Assembly (NCBI RefSeq): GCF_021726475.1
Contig: NZ_JAKJRU010000005.1
Coordinates: 62,001-126,000 of the forward strand
Source of the DNA: Pseudomonas oligotrophica
GTDB taxonomy: Bacteria; Pseudomonadota; Gammaproteobacteria; Pseudomonadales; Pseudomonadaceae
Length of the DNA: 64,000 nucleotides
Reading direction: 5' to 3'
This document shows, one piece after another, positions 33,549 to 43,251 of this stretch. The notes under the pieces are model-generated. The model was not told where the DNA came from, did not search any database, and saw only the letters and a program-made list of their open reading frames with translations. The translations under genes and the position numbers were made by a program. Positions within the stretch are counted from its first letter, which is position 1. Every line of letters begins with the position of its first letter.

Positions 33549-34557
33549 CAATCGCATACCGACCAAGCTCAACAAGGTCGACAAGGCTGCCATCCTCCTG
33601 CTCTCGCTGGGCGAGACCGATGCCGCCCAGGTGCTGCGGCACCTGGGGCCCAAGGAAGTGCAGCGCGTCGGCACCGCCATGGCGCAGATGCGCAACGTGC
33701 AGAAGGCGCAGATCGAGCAGGTGATGGGCGAGTTCGTCGAGATCGTCGGCGACCAGACCAGCCTGGGCGTCGGCTCGGACAGCTACATCCGCAAGATGCT
33801 CACCCAGGCCCTGGGCGAGGAGAAGGCCGGTGGCCTGATCGACCGCATCCTGCTGGGCGGCAATACCAGCGGTCTGGACAGCCTCAAATGGATGGAGCCG
33901 CGCGCCGTGGCCGATGTCATCCGTTACGAGCACCCGCAGATCCAGGCGATCGTGGTGGCCTACCTCGACCCCGACCAGGCCGGCGAGGTGCTCAACCATT
34001 TCGATCACAAGGTGCGCCTGGACATCGTGCTGCGCGTCTCCTCGCTCAACACCGTGCAGCCGGCGGCGCTCAAGGAGCTGAACCTGATCCTGGAGAAGCA
34101 GTTCTCTGGCAATACCAGCACCAGCCGCGCCAGCCTGGGCGGGGTCAAGCGCGCCGCCGACATCATGAACTACCTGGACAGCTCCATCGAAGGCCAGCTG
34201 ATGGACGCCATCCGCGAGGTCGACGAGGACCTGTCGCAGCAGATCGAGGACCTGATGTTCGTCTTCGACAACCTGGCCGACATCGACGACCGCGGCATCC
34301 AGGTGCTGCTGCGCGAGGTCTCCTCCGACGTGCTGGTCATGGCGCTCAAGGGTGCTGACGAGGCGATCAAGGAGAAGATCTTCAAGAACATGTCCAAGCG
34401 CGCCGGCGAACTGCTGCGCGACGACCTGGAAGCCAAGGGCCCGGTGCGCGTCAGCGACGTGGAGAACGCGCAGAAGGAAATCCTCACCATAGCCCGCCGC
34501 ATGGCCGAGGCCGGGGAGATCGTCCTCGGCGGCAAGGGCGGCGAAGAGATGATCTGA
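33541..34557 (+). CDS. fliG: Flagellar motor switch protein FliG
   Basis: 338 residues. Domains N, M and C are all present. The EHPQIQAIVVAYLDP stretch of the middle domain and the charged torque helix of the C-terminal domain (IDDRGIQVLLREVSSDVLVM) can be seen. FliG couples the MS ring and FliM to the stators. It overlaps fliF by eight bases and is followed by fliH after four. Confidence 0.95.
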   Translation: MSDNRIPTKLNKVDKAAILLLSLGETDAAQVLRHLGPKEVQRVGTAMAQMRNVQKAQIEQVMGEFVEIVGDQTSLGVGSDSYIRKMLTQALGEEKAGGLIDRILLGGNTSGLDSLKWMEPRAVADVIRYEHPQIQAIVVAYLDPDQAGEVLNHFDHKVRLDIVLRVSSLNTVQPAALKELNLILEKQFSGNTSTSRASLGGVKRAADIMNYLDSSIEGQLMDAIREVDEDLSQQIEDLMFVFDNLADIDDRGIQVLLREVSSDVLVMALKGADEAIKEKIFKNMSKRAGELLRDDLEAKGPVRVSDVENAQKEILTIARRMAEAGEIVLGGKGGEEMI

Positions 34558-34561
34558 CCCG

Positions 34562-35338
34562 ATGGCCGGCAAGGACAATCCGAGCGAACTGATCCGTGCG
34601 CGCGACGTCAGCGGCTTCGACCGCTGGGCGCTGCCGAGCTTCGATCCGGCCCAGGAGGCCCAGCCGCAACCGCTGGCCGAGCCCGAGCCTGTGGTCGAGG
34701 AGATCGCCCACAGCGAGGAGGTGCCCGTCGAGGACGTCAAACCGCTGACGCTCGACGAGCTCGAGGCCATTCGCCAGGCGGCCTACAACGAGGGCTTCAG
34801 CACTGGCGAGCGCGACGGCTTCCATGCCGGCCAGCTCAAGGCCCGGCAGGAGGCCGAACAGGCCCTGGCCGTGCGCCTGGACAGCCTGGAGAAGCTGATG
34901 GCGCAGCTGCTCGAGCCGATCGCCGAGCAGGACCGCGATCTCGAGCATTCGTTGGTCAGCCTGGTCAGCCACATGGCGCGCGAGGTGATCCAGCGCGACC
35001 TGCTGATCGACTCCAGCCAGATCCGCCAGGTGCTGCGCGAGGCGCTCAAGCTGCTGCCGATGGGCGCGGCCAACGTGCGTATCCATGTCAACCCGCAGGA
35101 CTTCGAGCTGGTCCGCGCGCTGCGCGAGCGCCACGAGGAGAGCTGGCGCATCCTCGAGAATGCCAGCCTGCTGCCCGGTGGCTGCCATATCGAGACCGAG
35201 CACAGCCGCATCGACGCCAGCATCGAGACGCGCCTGACCCAGGCGATCAAGCAGCTGTTCGAACAGCAGCGCGAGAACGCCACGCACCCGCCGGCGGCCG
35301 ACCTGCACCTGGACCTGGGCGGTAGCGATGCGCCTTGA
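34562..35338 (+). CDS. fliH: Flagellar assembly protein FliH (negative regulator of FliI)
   Basis: 258 residues. A variable acidic, Pro/Glu-rich N-terminus (about 25-65) is followed by [14 protein letters not shown] (glycine-repeat stretch) and the coiled FliH core near 90-240. It links the FliI ATPase to the C ring. The end overlaps the fliI start by 11 bases. Confidence 0.92.
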   Translation: MAGKDNPSELIRARDVSGFDRWALPSFDPAQEAQPQPLAEPEPVVEEIAHSEEVPVEDVKPLTLDELEAIRQAAYNEGFSTGERDGFHAGQLKARQEAEQALAVRLDSLEKLMAQLLEPIAEQDRDLEHSLVSLVSHMAREVIQRDLLIDSSQIRQVLREALKLLPMGAANVRIHVNPQDFELVRALRERHEESWRILENASLLPGGCHIETEHSRIDASIETRLTQAIKQLFEQQRENATHPPAADLHLDLGGSDAP

Positions 35339-36683
35339 CCGGGTCAGTTTCGCCAAACGCCTGGCGGCCTATGGCGAGGCGGTCGCGCTGCCCGGCCAGC
35401 CGATCCTCGAGGGCCGCCTGCTGCGCATGGTCGGCCTGACACTGGAGGCCGAGGGCCTGCGCGCCGCGGTCGGCAGCCGCTGCCTGGTGATCAACGACGA
35501 CAGCTACCACCCGACCCAGGTCGAGGCCGAGGTCATGGGCTTCTCCGCCGGCAAGCTCTACCTGATGCCGGTCGGCAGCCTGGCCGGCATTGCGCCGGGC
35601 GCACGGGTGGTGCCGCTGCCCAACACCGGGCGCCTGCCGATGGGCATGTCGATGCTCGGCCGGGTGCTCGACGGCGCCGGTCGCGCGCTGGACGGCAAGG
35701 GCGGGATGAAGGCAGAGGACTGGGTGCCGATGGACGGCCCGGTGATCAACCCGCTCAAGCGCCATCCGATCAGCGAACCGCTGGACGTCGGCATCCGCAG
35801 CATCAATGGCCTGCTCACCGTCGGCCGCGGCCAGCGCCTGGGCCTGTTCGCCGGCACCGGCGTGGGCAAGTCGGTGCTGCTCGGCATGATGACCCGCTTC
35901 ACCGCGGCGGACATCATCGTCGTCGGGCTGATCGGCGAGCGTGGCCGTGAGGTGAAGGAGTTCATCGAGCACATCCTCGGCGAGGAAAGCATCAAGCGCT
36001 CGGTGGTGGTCGCCTCGCCGGCCGACGAGGCGCCGCTGATGCGCCTGCGCGCCGCGCAGTACTGCACGCGCATCGCCGAATACTTCCGCGACAAGGGCAA
36101 GAACGTGCTGCTGCTGATGGATTCGCTGACCCGCTACGCCCAGGCCCAGCGCGAAATCGCCCTGGCCATCGGCGAGCCGCCGGCGACCAAGGGCTACCCG
36201 CCGTCGGTGTTCGCCAAGCTGCCGAGCCTGGTCGAGCGTGCCGGCAACGCGGAGAAGGGCGGCGGCTCGATCACCGCCTTCTACACCGTACTGAGCGAGG
36301 GCGACGACCAGCAGGACCCGATCGCCGATGCCGCCCGCGGCGTACTCGACGGCCACCTCGTGCTGTCGCGCCGGCTGGCCGAGGAAGGCCACTACCCGGC
36401 GATCGACATCGAGGCTTCGATCAGCCGGGTGATGCCGGCGGTGGTCGGCGTCGAGCACCTGCGCAGCGCCCAGCGCTTCAAGCAGCTGTGGTCACGCTAC
36501 CAGCAGAGCCGCGATTTGATCAGCGTCGGCGCCTACGTGCCTGGCGGCGATGCCGAGACCGACCTGGCCATCGCCCGCCAGGCCGAGATGGTGCGCTACC
36601 TGCGCCAGGGCCTGGACGAGAGCGAACCGCTGGCGGCCAGCGCGGCGCAGCTGGCGTCCATCTTCGCCCCGCGGCCGGCCTGA
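35328..36683 (+). CDS. fliI: Flagellum-specific ATPase FliI
   Basis: 451 residues. The Walker A motif is [15 protein letters not shown] (K181), Walker B is [14 protein letters not shown], and the family region [19 protein letters not shown] follows. It is the hexameric ATPase that unfolds export substrates below the gate, regulated by FliH and FliJ. All catalytic residues are intact. Confidence 0.95.
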   Translation: MRLDRVSFAKRLAAYGEAVALPGQPILEGRLLRMVGLTLEAEGLRAAVGSRCLVINDDSYHPTQVEAEVMGFSAGKLYLMPVGSLAGIAPGARVVPLPNTGRLPMGMSMLGRVLDGAGRALDGKGGMKAEDWVPMDGPVINPLKRHPISEPLDVGIRSINGLLTVGRGQRLGLFAGTGVGKSVLLGMMTRFTAADIIVVGLIGERGREVKEFIEHILGEESIKRSVVVASPADEAPLMRLRAAQYCTRIAEYFRDKGKNVLLLMDSLTRYAQAQREIALAIGEPPATKGYPPSVFAKLPSLVERAGNAEKGGGSITAFYTVLSEGDDQQDPIADAARGVLDGHLVLSRRLAEEGHYPAIDIEASISRVMPAVVGVEHLRSAQRFKQLWSRYQQSRDLISVGAYVPGGDAETDLAIARQAEMVRYLRQGLDESEPLAASAAQLASIFAPRPA

Positions 36684-36725
36684 TGAGCCCGTCGGCGCGC
36701 CGCACCGCGCAGCCTGGAGGCAGCC

Positions 36726-37175
36726 ATGGCGCCTAGCCGGGCCGACCGCCTGGCGCCGGTGGTGGAGATGGCCGCCAAGGCCGAGCGCGAGGCGGCGCGC
36801 CTGTTCAGCCAGGGCCAGGCGCAACTGGCGCAGGCCGAGGGCAAGCTCGCCGAACTGGAGCAATACTTCGGCGACTACCAGCAGCAGTGGATGCAGCAGG
36901 GCAGCCAGGGTGTCTCCGGCCAGTGGCTGATGAACTACCAGCGCTTTCTCTCCCAGCTCGAGTCGGCCATCGCCCAGCAGCAGCGCAGCGTGGCCTGGTA
37001 CCGCGACAACCTCGGCAAGCTGCGCAGCCAGTGGCAGCAGCGTCACGCCCGGGTGGAGGGCCTCGGCAAGCTGGTCGACGGTTACCTGCGCGAGGCGCGC
37101 GTGGCCGCCGACAAGCGCGAGCAGAAGCTGCTGGACGAGTTCGCCCAGCGCCTGGCCGGGCGCAAACCGGATTGA
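36726..37175 (+). CDS. fliJ: Flagellar export protein FliJ
   Basis: 149 residues, almost wholly coiled coil (about 12-140), Gln- and Arg-rich, ending in LDEFAQRLAGRKPD. FliJ acts as the central stalk of the FliI ring and escorts chaperones. GGAGG stands before the ATG. Last gene of the fliE operon by function; the partner-switch genes follow after 219 bases without a visible terminator. Confidence 0.9.
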   Translation: MAPSRADRLAPVVEMAAKAEREAARLFSQGQAQLAQAEGKLAELEQYFGDYQQQWMQQGSQGVSGQWLMNYQRFLSQLESAIAQQQRSVAWYRDNLGKLRSQWQQRHARVEGLGKLVDGYLREARVAADKREQKLLDEFAQRLAGRKPD

Positions 37176-37394
37176 CGCTTGCCGCTGCCGGCCGCGGGGT
37201 GATAAATGTTGTCGCGCTTCATTGCAGCAGCCCGCGACAGGTCGTTTGAACAGAACAGAGCGAGCCCATCCGCTGAGCAGTGAACCTGCCGCCGCCTGCG
37301 GCGCAGGTCGCCAGCTGTTTTGCATGACACAGCGAGCCAAGCCCGTCGGCGCCAGCCGGCCTGCCCATCTCGTACCGGACCAGAGGGACGCTAC

Positions 37395-37700
37395 ATGACC
37401 ATTACATCCCAGCCATCGGCGGATGGTCGCGAGCTGACGATCATCATCAGCGGCCGCTTCGACTTCAACGCCCACCAGGCTTTCCGCGAGGCCTACCTGC
37501 GCCCGGACGTGAGCCCGCAGCGCTATGTGCTGGACCTGCAGGGCGCCAACTACCTCGACAGCTCGGCGCTGGGCATGCTCCTGCTGCTACGCGACCATGC
37601 CGGCGGCGACGAGGCCGACATCCGCCTGCTCAACTGCAATCCGGACGTACGCCGGATCCTGCAGGTGTCCAACTTCGAAAAGCTGTTCGTGATCGCTTGA
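37395..37700 (+). CDS. STAS-domain anti-sigma-factor antagonist (HsbA-like)
   Basis: 101 residues, single STAS domain. The site for serine phosphorylation is clear in ANYLDSSALGMLLLL (S57, with S56 before it). AGGG lies eight bases upstream of the ATG. In P. aeruginosa the STAS protein HsbA switches partners between the anti-sigma factor FlgM and other proteins, depending on phosphorylation by HsbR. Here it is followed by a receiver-phosphatase-kinase fusion that overlaps by four bases, so the pair makes a switch. Unmodified STAS would bind its target; phosphorylation by the kinase domain would free it. The target is not known from this window. Confidence 0.82.
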   Translation: MTITSQPSADGRELTIIISGRFDFNAHQAFREAYLRPDVSPQRYVLDLQGANYLDSSALGMLLLLRDHAGGDEADIRLLNCNPDVRRILQVSNFEKLFVIA

Positions 37701-39385
37701 ATACCCACTACGGGCTGACCATCCTCGTCGCCGAGGACAGCCCGGTCGACCGCATGTTGCTGTCGACCATCGTCTCGCGCCAGGGCCACCGCGTGCTCAC
37801 TGCCGCCAATGGCCTGGAGGCCGTCGCGCTGTTCGAGCAGGAGCGCCCGCAGCTGGTGCTGATGGATGCGCTGATGCCGGTGATGGACGGCTTCGAGGCG
37901 GCACGCGCGATCAAGGCCATGGCCGGCGACGAGCTGGTGCCGATCATCTTCCTCACCTCGCTCAGCGAGAACGAGGCGCTGGTGCGCTGCCTGGAAGCCG
38001 GCGGCGACGACTTCATCGCCAAGCCCTACAACCCCATCGTGCTGCAGGCCAAGATCAAGGCGCTGCACCGCCTGCGCCGGCTACAGGCCACGGTGCTCGA
38101 GCAGCGCGACCTGATTGCCCGGCGCAACCAGCAGCTGCTCGACGAGCAGCGCGCGGCCAAGGCAATCTTCGACAAGGTCGCCCACGCCGGCGGCCTGGAT
38201 ATTCCCAACGTGCGCTACCGCCAGTCGCCGCGGGCGCTGTTCAATGGCGACCTGCTGCTGGCGGCCCAGGCCCCGGCCGGGCAGATGTTCGTCCTGCTCG
38301 GCGACTTCACCGGCCACGGCCTGCCGGCGGCGATCGGCGCCATGCCGCTGGCCGAGACCTTCTACGGCATGACCGCCAAGGGCCATGCCAGCGGCGACAT
38401 CCTTCGCGAGCTCAACGGCAAGCTCAAGCAGATCCTGCCGGTGGAGATGTTCTGCTGCGTGGCGCTGCTGGACATCGATTTCCATCGCCGGGTGCTGCGG
38501 GTGTGGAACGGCGGCCTGCCGGACGGCTACCTGATCCGCGCCGACGGCTCGCGGATCGCCCTGCGCTCGCGCCACCTGCCGCTGGGCGTGCTGGCCCCGG
38601 CGAAGTTCGACGGCCATTGCGAGACCTATCCGCTGCAGGACGGTGACCGCCTGCTGCTGCTTTCCGACGGCGTGGTGGAAAGCCGCAATGCCCGTGACGA
38701 GTTGTTCGGCGAGCAGCGCCTGCTCGAGGTGCTCGAGCGCAGCGCGCCGGAGCAGCTGTTCGACCGCATCGAGCAGGCCCTGGCGGCGTTCCATGGCCAG
38801 GCCCAGGACGACCTCAGCCTGGTCGAGGTGACCATCGGCGAGCCGCCGCCACGCGCGACGCCTTCCCTCGCAGCGCCGTTCGAGCCGCGCGCGCTCGACT
38901 GGGTGGCCGAGTTCGAATTGCGCGCCGACAGCCTGCGCACGGCCAATCCGTTGCCGCTGATCCTGCAGGTGCTGCTGCAGACGCAGCCGCTGCGGCCGCG
39001 GGCGGGAGCGATCTATACAGTGCTGGCCGAGCTCTATTCCAACGCCCTGGAGCACGGCGTGCTGGCCCTGGACTCGGCGATCAAGCGTGATGCCACGGGC
39101 TTCGCACAGTACTACGAACTGCGTCGCCAGCGCCTGGCCGATCTGCGCCACGGTCATATCCGCCTGCGCCTGCAGGTGCACGGCGACGAGGCCGGCGGCT
39201 GCCTGCGTATCGGCATCCGCGACAGCGGCGCCGGCTTCGACGTCGTCCGCGTGCTGGCCGAGGACTATCGCCCAGCCGGGCTCGGCGGGCGCGGCCTGCG
39301 CCTGGTCCGCCAGCTGAGCGACAGCCTCGAGCATGACGGCGCGGACGGCCTGATCGTGGAGTTCCGCTGGGGCGCTCGTGCATAA
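37697..39385 (+). CDS. Receiver - PPM/PP2C phosphatase - serine kinase fusion (HsbR-like)
   Basis: 562 residues from TTG 37697, overlapping the STAS stop. The receiver domain (8-125) has E13-D14 and the phospho-site D57 (LVLMDALMPVMDG). The SpoIIE-type phosphatase (about 185-385) has FNGDLLLA, GDFTGHGLPAAIG, LLSDGVVESRN and DDLSLV, retaining the metal-binding aspartates. The C-terminal third is a GHKL kinase of anti-sigma type, with N449 in ELYSNALEHGVL and D509 in IRDSGAGFD and about 40 residues between them. One polypeptide thus can both phosphorylate and dephosphorylate the STAS protein, gated by the receiver. Very similar architecture is known for HsbR. Confidence 0.85.
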   Translation: MNTHYGLTILVAEDSPVDRMLLSTIVSRQGHRVLTAANGLEAVALFEQERPQLVLMDALMPVMDGFEAARAIKAMAGDELVPIIFLTSLSENEALVRCLEAGGDDFIAKPYNPIVLQAKIKALHRLRRLQATVLEQRDLIARRNQQLLDEQRAAKAIFDKVAHAGGLDIPNVRYRQSPRALFNGDLLLAAQAPAGQMFVLLGDFTGHGLPAAIGAMPLAETFYGMTAKGHASGDILRELNGKLKQILPVEMFCCVALLDIDFHRRVLRVWNGGLPDGYLIRADGSRIALRSRHLPLGVLAPAKFDGHCETYPLQDGDRLLLLSDGVVESRNARDELFGEQRLLEVLERSAPEQLFDRIEQALAAFHGQAQDDLSLVEVTIGEPPPRATPSLAAPFEPRALDWVAEFELRADSLRTANPLPLILQVLLQTQPLRPRAGAIYTVLAELYSNALEHGVLALDSAIKRDATGFAQYYELRRQRLADLRHGHIRLRLQVHGDEAGGCLRIGIRDSGAGFDVVRVLAEDYRPAGLGGRGLRLVRQLSDSLEHDGADGLIVEFRWGARA

Positions 39386-39414
39386 TCCGGCCTTTGCCCT
39401 AAAGGAGTCGCCCG

Positions 39415-39765
39415 GTGTCCGACGAGCATCTGGATAGCGCCATCCTGGTCACGCTGCAGGAGGTCATGGAGACCGAGTATCCGGTGCTGCTCGATACCTT
39501 CCTGCTCGACTCCCAGGAGCGCGTGCTCAGCCTCCGGCGCGCGCTCGCCAGCGGCGACAGCGAGGCGCTGCGCTGCGCGGCGCACAGCTTCAAGGGCAGT
39601 TGCAGCAACCTGGGCGCGGTGCGCCTGGCCGAGCTGTGCTTCGCCCTCGAGGAAATGGCCCGCGACGGCCGACTGGAAGGCGCGGCGGGGTGCGTCGAGG
39701 GTATCGAGCGCGAATTCGCCATCGTCGGCATCCTGTTCCGCGCCGAGCGCCAGCGTTTCGCCTGA
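39415..39765 (+). CDS. Hpt phosphotransfer protein
   Basis: 116 residues from GTG 39415, one four-helix Hpt domain with phospho-acceptor H57 in AAHSFKGSCSNLGA. AGGAG precedes the start. It likely passes phosphate to the receiver of the upstream fusion protein from an unlinked hybrid kinase. It closes the three-gene switch module between fliJ and fliK. Confidence 0.85.
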   Translation: MSDEHLDSAILVTLQEVMETEYPVLLDTFLLDSQERVLSLRRALASGDSEALRCAAHSFKGSCSNLGAVRLAELCFALEEMARDGRLEGAAGCVEGIEREFAIVGILFRAERQRFA

Positions 39766-39793
39766 TTGCCAGCCCTGATCCTGCCTTGTGGCC

Positions 39794-39809
39794 TGGCGCG
39801 GAACTTGCT
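39794..39809 (+). promoter_or_regulatory. Sigma-54 promoter of fliK
   Basis: TGGCGCGGAACTTGCT contains TGGC, GCG-N4 and TTGCT, an RpoN -24/-12 element with intact GG and GC, 39 bases before the fliK ATG. Confidence 0.85.
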
Positions 39810-39847
39810 GTAGCTCGTGCGGTAAGAATCTGCGAGTGCTACCCGCC

Positions 39848-41080
39848 ATGGCCGTTTCCCCCGACTTTCTGCTGCAAACCCCTTCCGTCGATGCGCGCCC
39901 GAAGGTCGCCTCGCGTGCGCCTGAATCGGCGCGCGAGCCCGCTGACGGCGGGCGTTCCAGCTTCTCCGAGGTGTACGCTCGCGAGCGCCAGGACAAACCG
40001 GCCGAGCGGCCGGCGACAGCGTCGCGCCAAGAATCGGCGAAGCCTGCCGGGCCGGCTGGTGCGGCAGGCGAAGACAGCGCCGAAAAGCCGACGCTTGCCG
40101 CAGACGGCAAGCCGTTGCCTGCCGTCGACGAGGCCTTGCCGGACGAGCCGGTTGCCGAGGGCGAGCTCGACCCGCTGCTGCTGTTCGGCCTGGGCGGCAC
40201 GCCGCTGCCGACCGTGCAGACCAGCGCCGAGCCGCTGGCGCAGCCGGGCCTGGCACTGACCGGCCTGCCCCAGGGCGTGCTGCTGCCGGGCCTGCCGGGC
40301 GAAGGCGCCGCGGCTGCCGGTGAAGGCGAGCCGGGCAACCTCGGCGCACTCGGCAAGGCTGACGCCAAGGGCCTGCCGGGCGCGACTGTCGAGCCGGCCG
40401 GCAAGCCTACCGAGGCGCTGCTGTCGCTCGATGCCGAGGCGCCCGTCGAGCCGGAGGCGGCAGCAGGCGAGGGCTTGTCGGGCGAGGTGGAAGGCGCCTT
40501 CGCCGAGCTGCTGGAAAGCGTCGAAGCACCGAAGGAGTCGCGTCCGGGCGCCAGCGAACCGTCGGCCGCACGCGTTGCCACACTGAATCCGACCCTGGCC
40601 CAGCCGCACCTGCAACCGAGCCGCCCGCCGCTGGTCCCCGGCCAGCCGGTGCAGATGCAGCAGGCCGGCTGGAGCGAGGCGGTTACCGACCGGGTCATGT
40701 GGCTGTCCAGCCAGAACCTCAAGGCCGCGGAAATCCAGCTCGATCCGGCCGAGCTCGGGCGCATGGAAGTGCGTATCGAGATGAACCGCGACCAGGCGCA
40801 GGTCACCTTCCTCAGCCCGCATGCCGGCGTGCGCGATGCGCTGGAAGGGCAGGTGCAGCGCCTGCGCGAGATGTTCGACCAGCAGGGCCTGGGGCTGCTG
40901 AACGTGAATGTCTCCGACCAGTCCGCGCGCGGCTGGCAGGGCCGCGAGCAGGGCGAGGCGGGCAGCGCCCGCGGTGCTGGGCCTGACGCCGGGGACGACG
41001 CCGAGCGGGTGGTCGGCAGCAGCGAGGTGGCCGCCAATCGTGCCGGCGGCGGCCGCGGCCTGGTCGACTTCTACGCCTGA
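39848..41080 (+). CDS. fliK: Flagellar hook-length control protein FliK
   Basis: 410 residues. The first 280 are low-complexity, rich in Ala, Pro, Glu and Gly, as in FliK rulers. The conserved C-terminal domain (about 285-375) shows AAEIQLDPAELGRMEVRIEM and DALEGQVQRLREMFDQQGLG. FliK measures hook length and, through FlhB, switches export from hook to filament proteins. The ATG at 39848 (MAVSPDFLLQ) was taken over one 60 bases earlier, which would overlap the -12 region of its own promoter. Confidence 0.88.
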   Translation: MAVSPDFLLQTPSVDARPKVASRAPESAREPADGGRSSFSEVYARERQDKPAERPATASRQESAKPAGPAGAAGEDSAEKPTLAADGKPLPAVDEALPDEPVAEGELDPLLLFGLGGTPLPTVQTSAEPLAQPGLALTGLPQGVLLPGLPGEGAAAAGEGEPGNLGALGKADAKGLPGATVEPAGKPTEALLSLDAEAPVEPEAAAGEGLSGEVEGAFAELLESVEAPKESRPGASEPSAARVATLNPTLAQPHLQPSRPPLVPGQPVQMQQAGWSEAVTDRVMWLSSQNLKAAEIQLDPAELGRMEVRIEMNRDQAQVTFLSPHAGVRDALEGQVQRLREMFDQQGLGLLNVNVSDQSARGWQGREQGEAGSARGAGPDAGDDAERVVGSSEVAANRAGGGRGLVDFYA

Positions 41081-41165
41081 CCCGCCACCCGCGCCCCTGG
41101 CGCGGGCATCCGCCTCGTCAGCCCGGGGTTGCACAGCGCGGCATGCCTTGCTCTGCTGGGCCAGT

Positions 41166-41181
41166 TGGCACAGCAGTTGCT
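41166..41181 (+). promoter_or_regulatory. Sigma-54 promoter of fliLMNOPQR-flhB
   Basis: TGGCACAGCAGTTGCT is an exact TGGCAC-N5-TTGCT RpoN element, 50 bases before the fliL ATG. Confidence 0.9.
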
Positions 41182-41230
41182 CCAAGCGTCAGCAACTGCG
41201 CTCAGCCGAGCACGATGACGGAATTTTGGC

Positions 41231-41761
41231 ATGGCAAAGAAACCGCTCCCCCCAGGGCCGCCGATCCCCGGCGCCAGCGACGCCGACGGCAAGCGCCGGA
41301 TGAAGCTGATCATCGCGATCGCGGTGGCCTTCCTACTGGCCATCGGCCTGTCGATCGGCGGGACGGTGTTCTTCCTGGGCCGCGACGAGGCCACGCCCGA
41401 TGCCGCGGCCGAGCAGGCTGCCGGTGCGCCGGATGGCAAGCAAGCGGCGGTCTACGAGCCGCTGGCCCCGGCGTTCATCGTCAACTTCGCGCACAACGGC
41501 CGCCAGCGCTACATGCAGGTGAGCGTCGCGCTGATGTCGCGCGATCAATTGGCGCTCGATGCACTCAAACAACATATGCCGCTGCTGCGCAACCGCCTGG
41601 TCATGCTGTTCTCCGGTCAGGATTTCGCGGCGCTGATGACGCCTGTCGGCAAGGAGATGCTGCGCCAGCAGGCAACCAGTACCGTGCAGGAACTGGCGCA
41701 GAAGGAAATCGGCAAGCTTGCCGTCGAGCAAGTGCTGTTCACCAACTTCGTACTGCAGTAG
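41231..41761 (+). CDS. fliL: Flagellar basal body-associated protein FliL
   Basis: 176 residues. One membrane helix (about 22-44) and a periplasmic domain with YMQVSVALMSRDQLALDALK and a C-terminal VLFTNFVLQ, the FliL signature. It surrounds the stators. It is followed by fliM 11 bases later. Confidence 0.92.
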   Translation: MAKKPLPPGPPIPGASDADGKRRMKLIIAIAVAFLLAIGLSIGGTVFFLGRDEATPDAAAEQAAGAPDGKQAAVYEPLAPAFIVNFAHNGRQRYMQVSVALMSRDQLALDALKQHMPLLRNRLVMLFSGQDFAALMTPVGKEMLRQQATSTVQELAQKEIGKLAVEQVLFTNFVLQ

Positions 41762-41772
41762 GGGCCCGGCTG

Positions 41773-42744
41773 ATGGCTGTTCAAGACCTCCTTTCGCAAG
41801 ACGAGATCGACGCGCTGCTGCATGGCGTCGACGACGGCCTGGTGGATACCGAGAGCGATTCCGAGCCGGGCTCCATCAAGAGCTACGACCTGACCAGCCA
41901 GGACCGCATCGTCCGCGGGCGCATGCCCACGCTGGAGATGATCAACGAGCGTTTCGCCCGTTACACCCGCATCAGCATGTTCAACCTGCTGCGCCGCTCG
42001 GCGGATGTCTCGGTGGGCGGCGTGCAGGTGATGAAGTTCGGCGAGTACGTGCATTCGCTGTACGTGCCGACCAGCCTCAACCTGGTGAAGATGAAGCCCC
42101 TGCGCGGCACGGCGCTGTTCATCCTCGACGCCAAGCTGGTGTTCAAGCTGGTCGACAACTTCTTCGGCGGCGACGGCCGCCACGCCAAGATCGAGGGCCG
42201 CGAGTTCACCCCGACCGAGCTGCGGGTGGTGCGCATGGTCCTCGACCAGGCCTTCAACGACCTCAAGGAAGCCTGGCACGCGGTGCTGGACGTCAACTTC
42301 GAGTACATCAACTCGGAAGTGAACCCGGCGCTGGCCAACATCGTCAGCCCCAGCGAGGTGGTGGTGGTCTCGACCTTCCACATCGAGCTGGACAGCGGTG
42401 GCGGCGACCTGCACGTGACCATGCCCTATTCGATGATCGAGCCGATCCGCGAGATGCTCGACGCCGGCTTCCAGTCCGACGTCAGCGACCAGGACGAGCG
42501 CTGGGTCAAGGCGCTGCGCGAGGACATCCTCGATGTCAACGTGCCGCTCGGTGCGACGGTGGTGCGCCGCCAGCTCAAGCTGCGCGACATCCTCAACATG
42601 CAGCCCGGCGACGTCATCCCGGTGGAAATGCCCGAGGACATGATCATGCGTGCCAACGGCATGCCGGCCTTCAAGGTCAAGCTCGGCGCGCACAAGGGCA
42701 ACCTGGCGCTGCAGGTGCTCGAACCGGTGCAGCGCTCGCGCTGA
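41773..42744 (+). CDS. fliM: Flagellar motor switch protein FliM
   Basis: 323 residues. The N-terminal CheY-binding peptide is LLSQDEIDALLHG (about 6-18). The middle CheC-like domain has MLDEFGxY-type features (FGEYVHSLYVPTSLN) and VDNFFGGDGR. The C-terminal SpoA domain begins near 250 (PLGATVVRRQLKLRDILNMQ). It carries the switch signal from CheY-P to FliG. Confidence 0.95.
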   Translation: MAVQDLLSQDEIDALLHGVDDGLVDTESDSEPGSIKSYDLTSQDRIVRGRMPTLEMINERFARYTRISMFNLLRRSADVSVGGVQVMKFGEYVHSLYVPTSLNLVKMKPLRGTALFILDAKLVFKLVDNFFGGDGRHAKIEGREFTPTELRVVRMVLDQAFNDLKEAWHAVLDVNFEYINSEVNPALANIVSPSEVVVVSTFHIELDSGGGDLHVTMPYSMIEPIREMLDAGFQSDVSDQDERWVKALREDILDVNVPLGATVVRRQLKLRDILNMQPGDVIPVEMPEDMIMRANGMPAFKVKLGAHKGNLALQVLEPVQRSR

Positions 42745-42778
42745 CGCCCAACCCCATTTCACGCCTCGAGGACCCGCG

Positions 42779-43249
42779 ATGGCAGACGAATACGAAAACA
42801 CTTCTCCCGAGGAACAGGCGCTGGCCGACGAGTGGGCCGCCGCGCTGGCCGAGGCCGGCGACGCCAGCCAGGACGACATCGACGCGCTGCTCAACCAGGG
42901 CGCCGCGCCGAAGCCGGCCGCGCCACGCGCGCCGCTGGAGGACTTCGGCAACCCGCCTAAGGCCAACGGCCAGCCGCTCGGCCTGGAAGGGCCGAACCTG
43001 GACGTGATCCTCGACATCCCGGTGTCCATCTCCATGGAGGTGGGCAGCACCGAGATCAGCATCCGCAACCTGCTGCAGCTCAACCAGGGCTCGGTGGTGG
43101 AGCTCGACCGCCTGGCCGGCGAGCCGCTGGACGTGCTGGTCAACGGCACCCTGATCGCCCATGGCGAGGTGGTGGTGGTCAACGAGAAGTTCGGCATCCG
43201 CCTGACCGACGTGATCAGCCCCACCGAACGCATCAAGAAGCTGCGCTGA
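42779..43249 (+). CDS. fliN: Flagellar motor switch protein FliN
   Basis: 156 residues. A SpoA domain sits at the C-terminus (about 75-155: [20 protein letters not shown] and [20 protein letters not shown]). The N-terminal 70 residues are acidic and include [11 protein letters not shown] (30-40), almost the same as the CheY-binding peptide of FliM next door. FliN forms the base of the C ring and binds FliH. Confidence 0.94.
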   Translation: MADEYENTSPEEQALADEWAAALAEAGDASQDDIDALLNQGAAPKPAAPRAPLEDFGNPPKANGQPLGLEGPNLDVILDIPVSISMEVGSTEISIRNLLQLNQGSVVELDRLAGEPLDVLVNGTLIAHGEVVVVNEKFGIRLTDVISPTERIKKLR

Positions 43250-43251
43250 CC

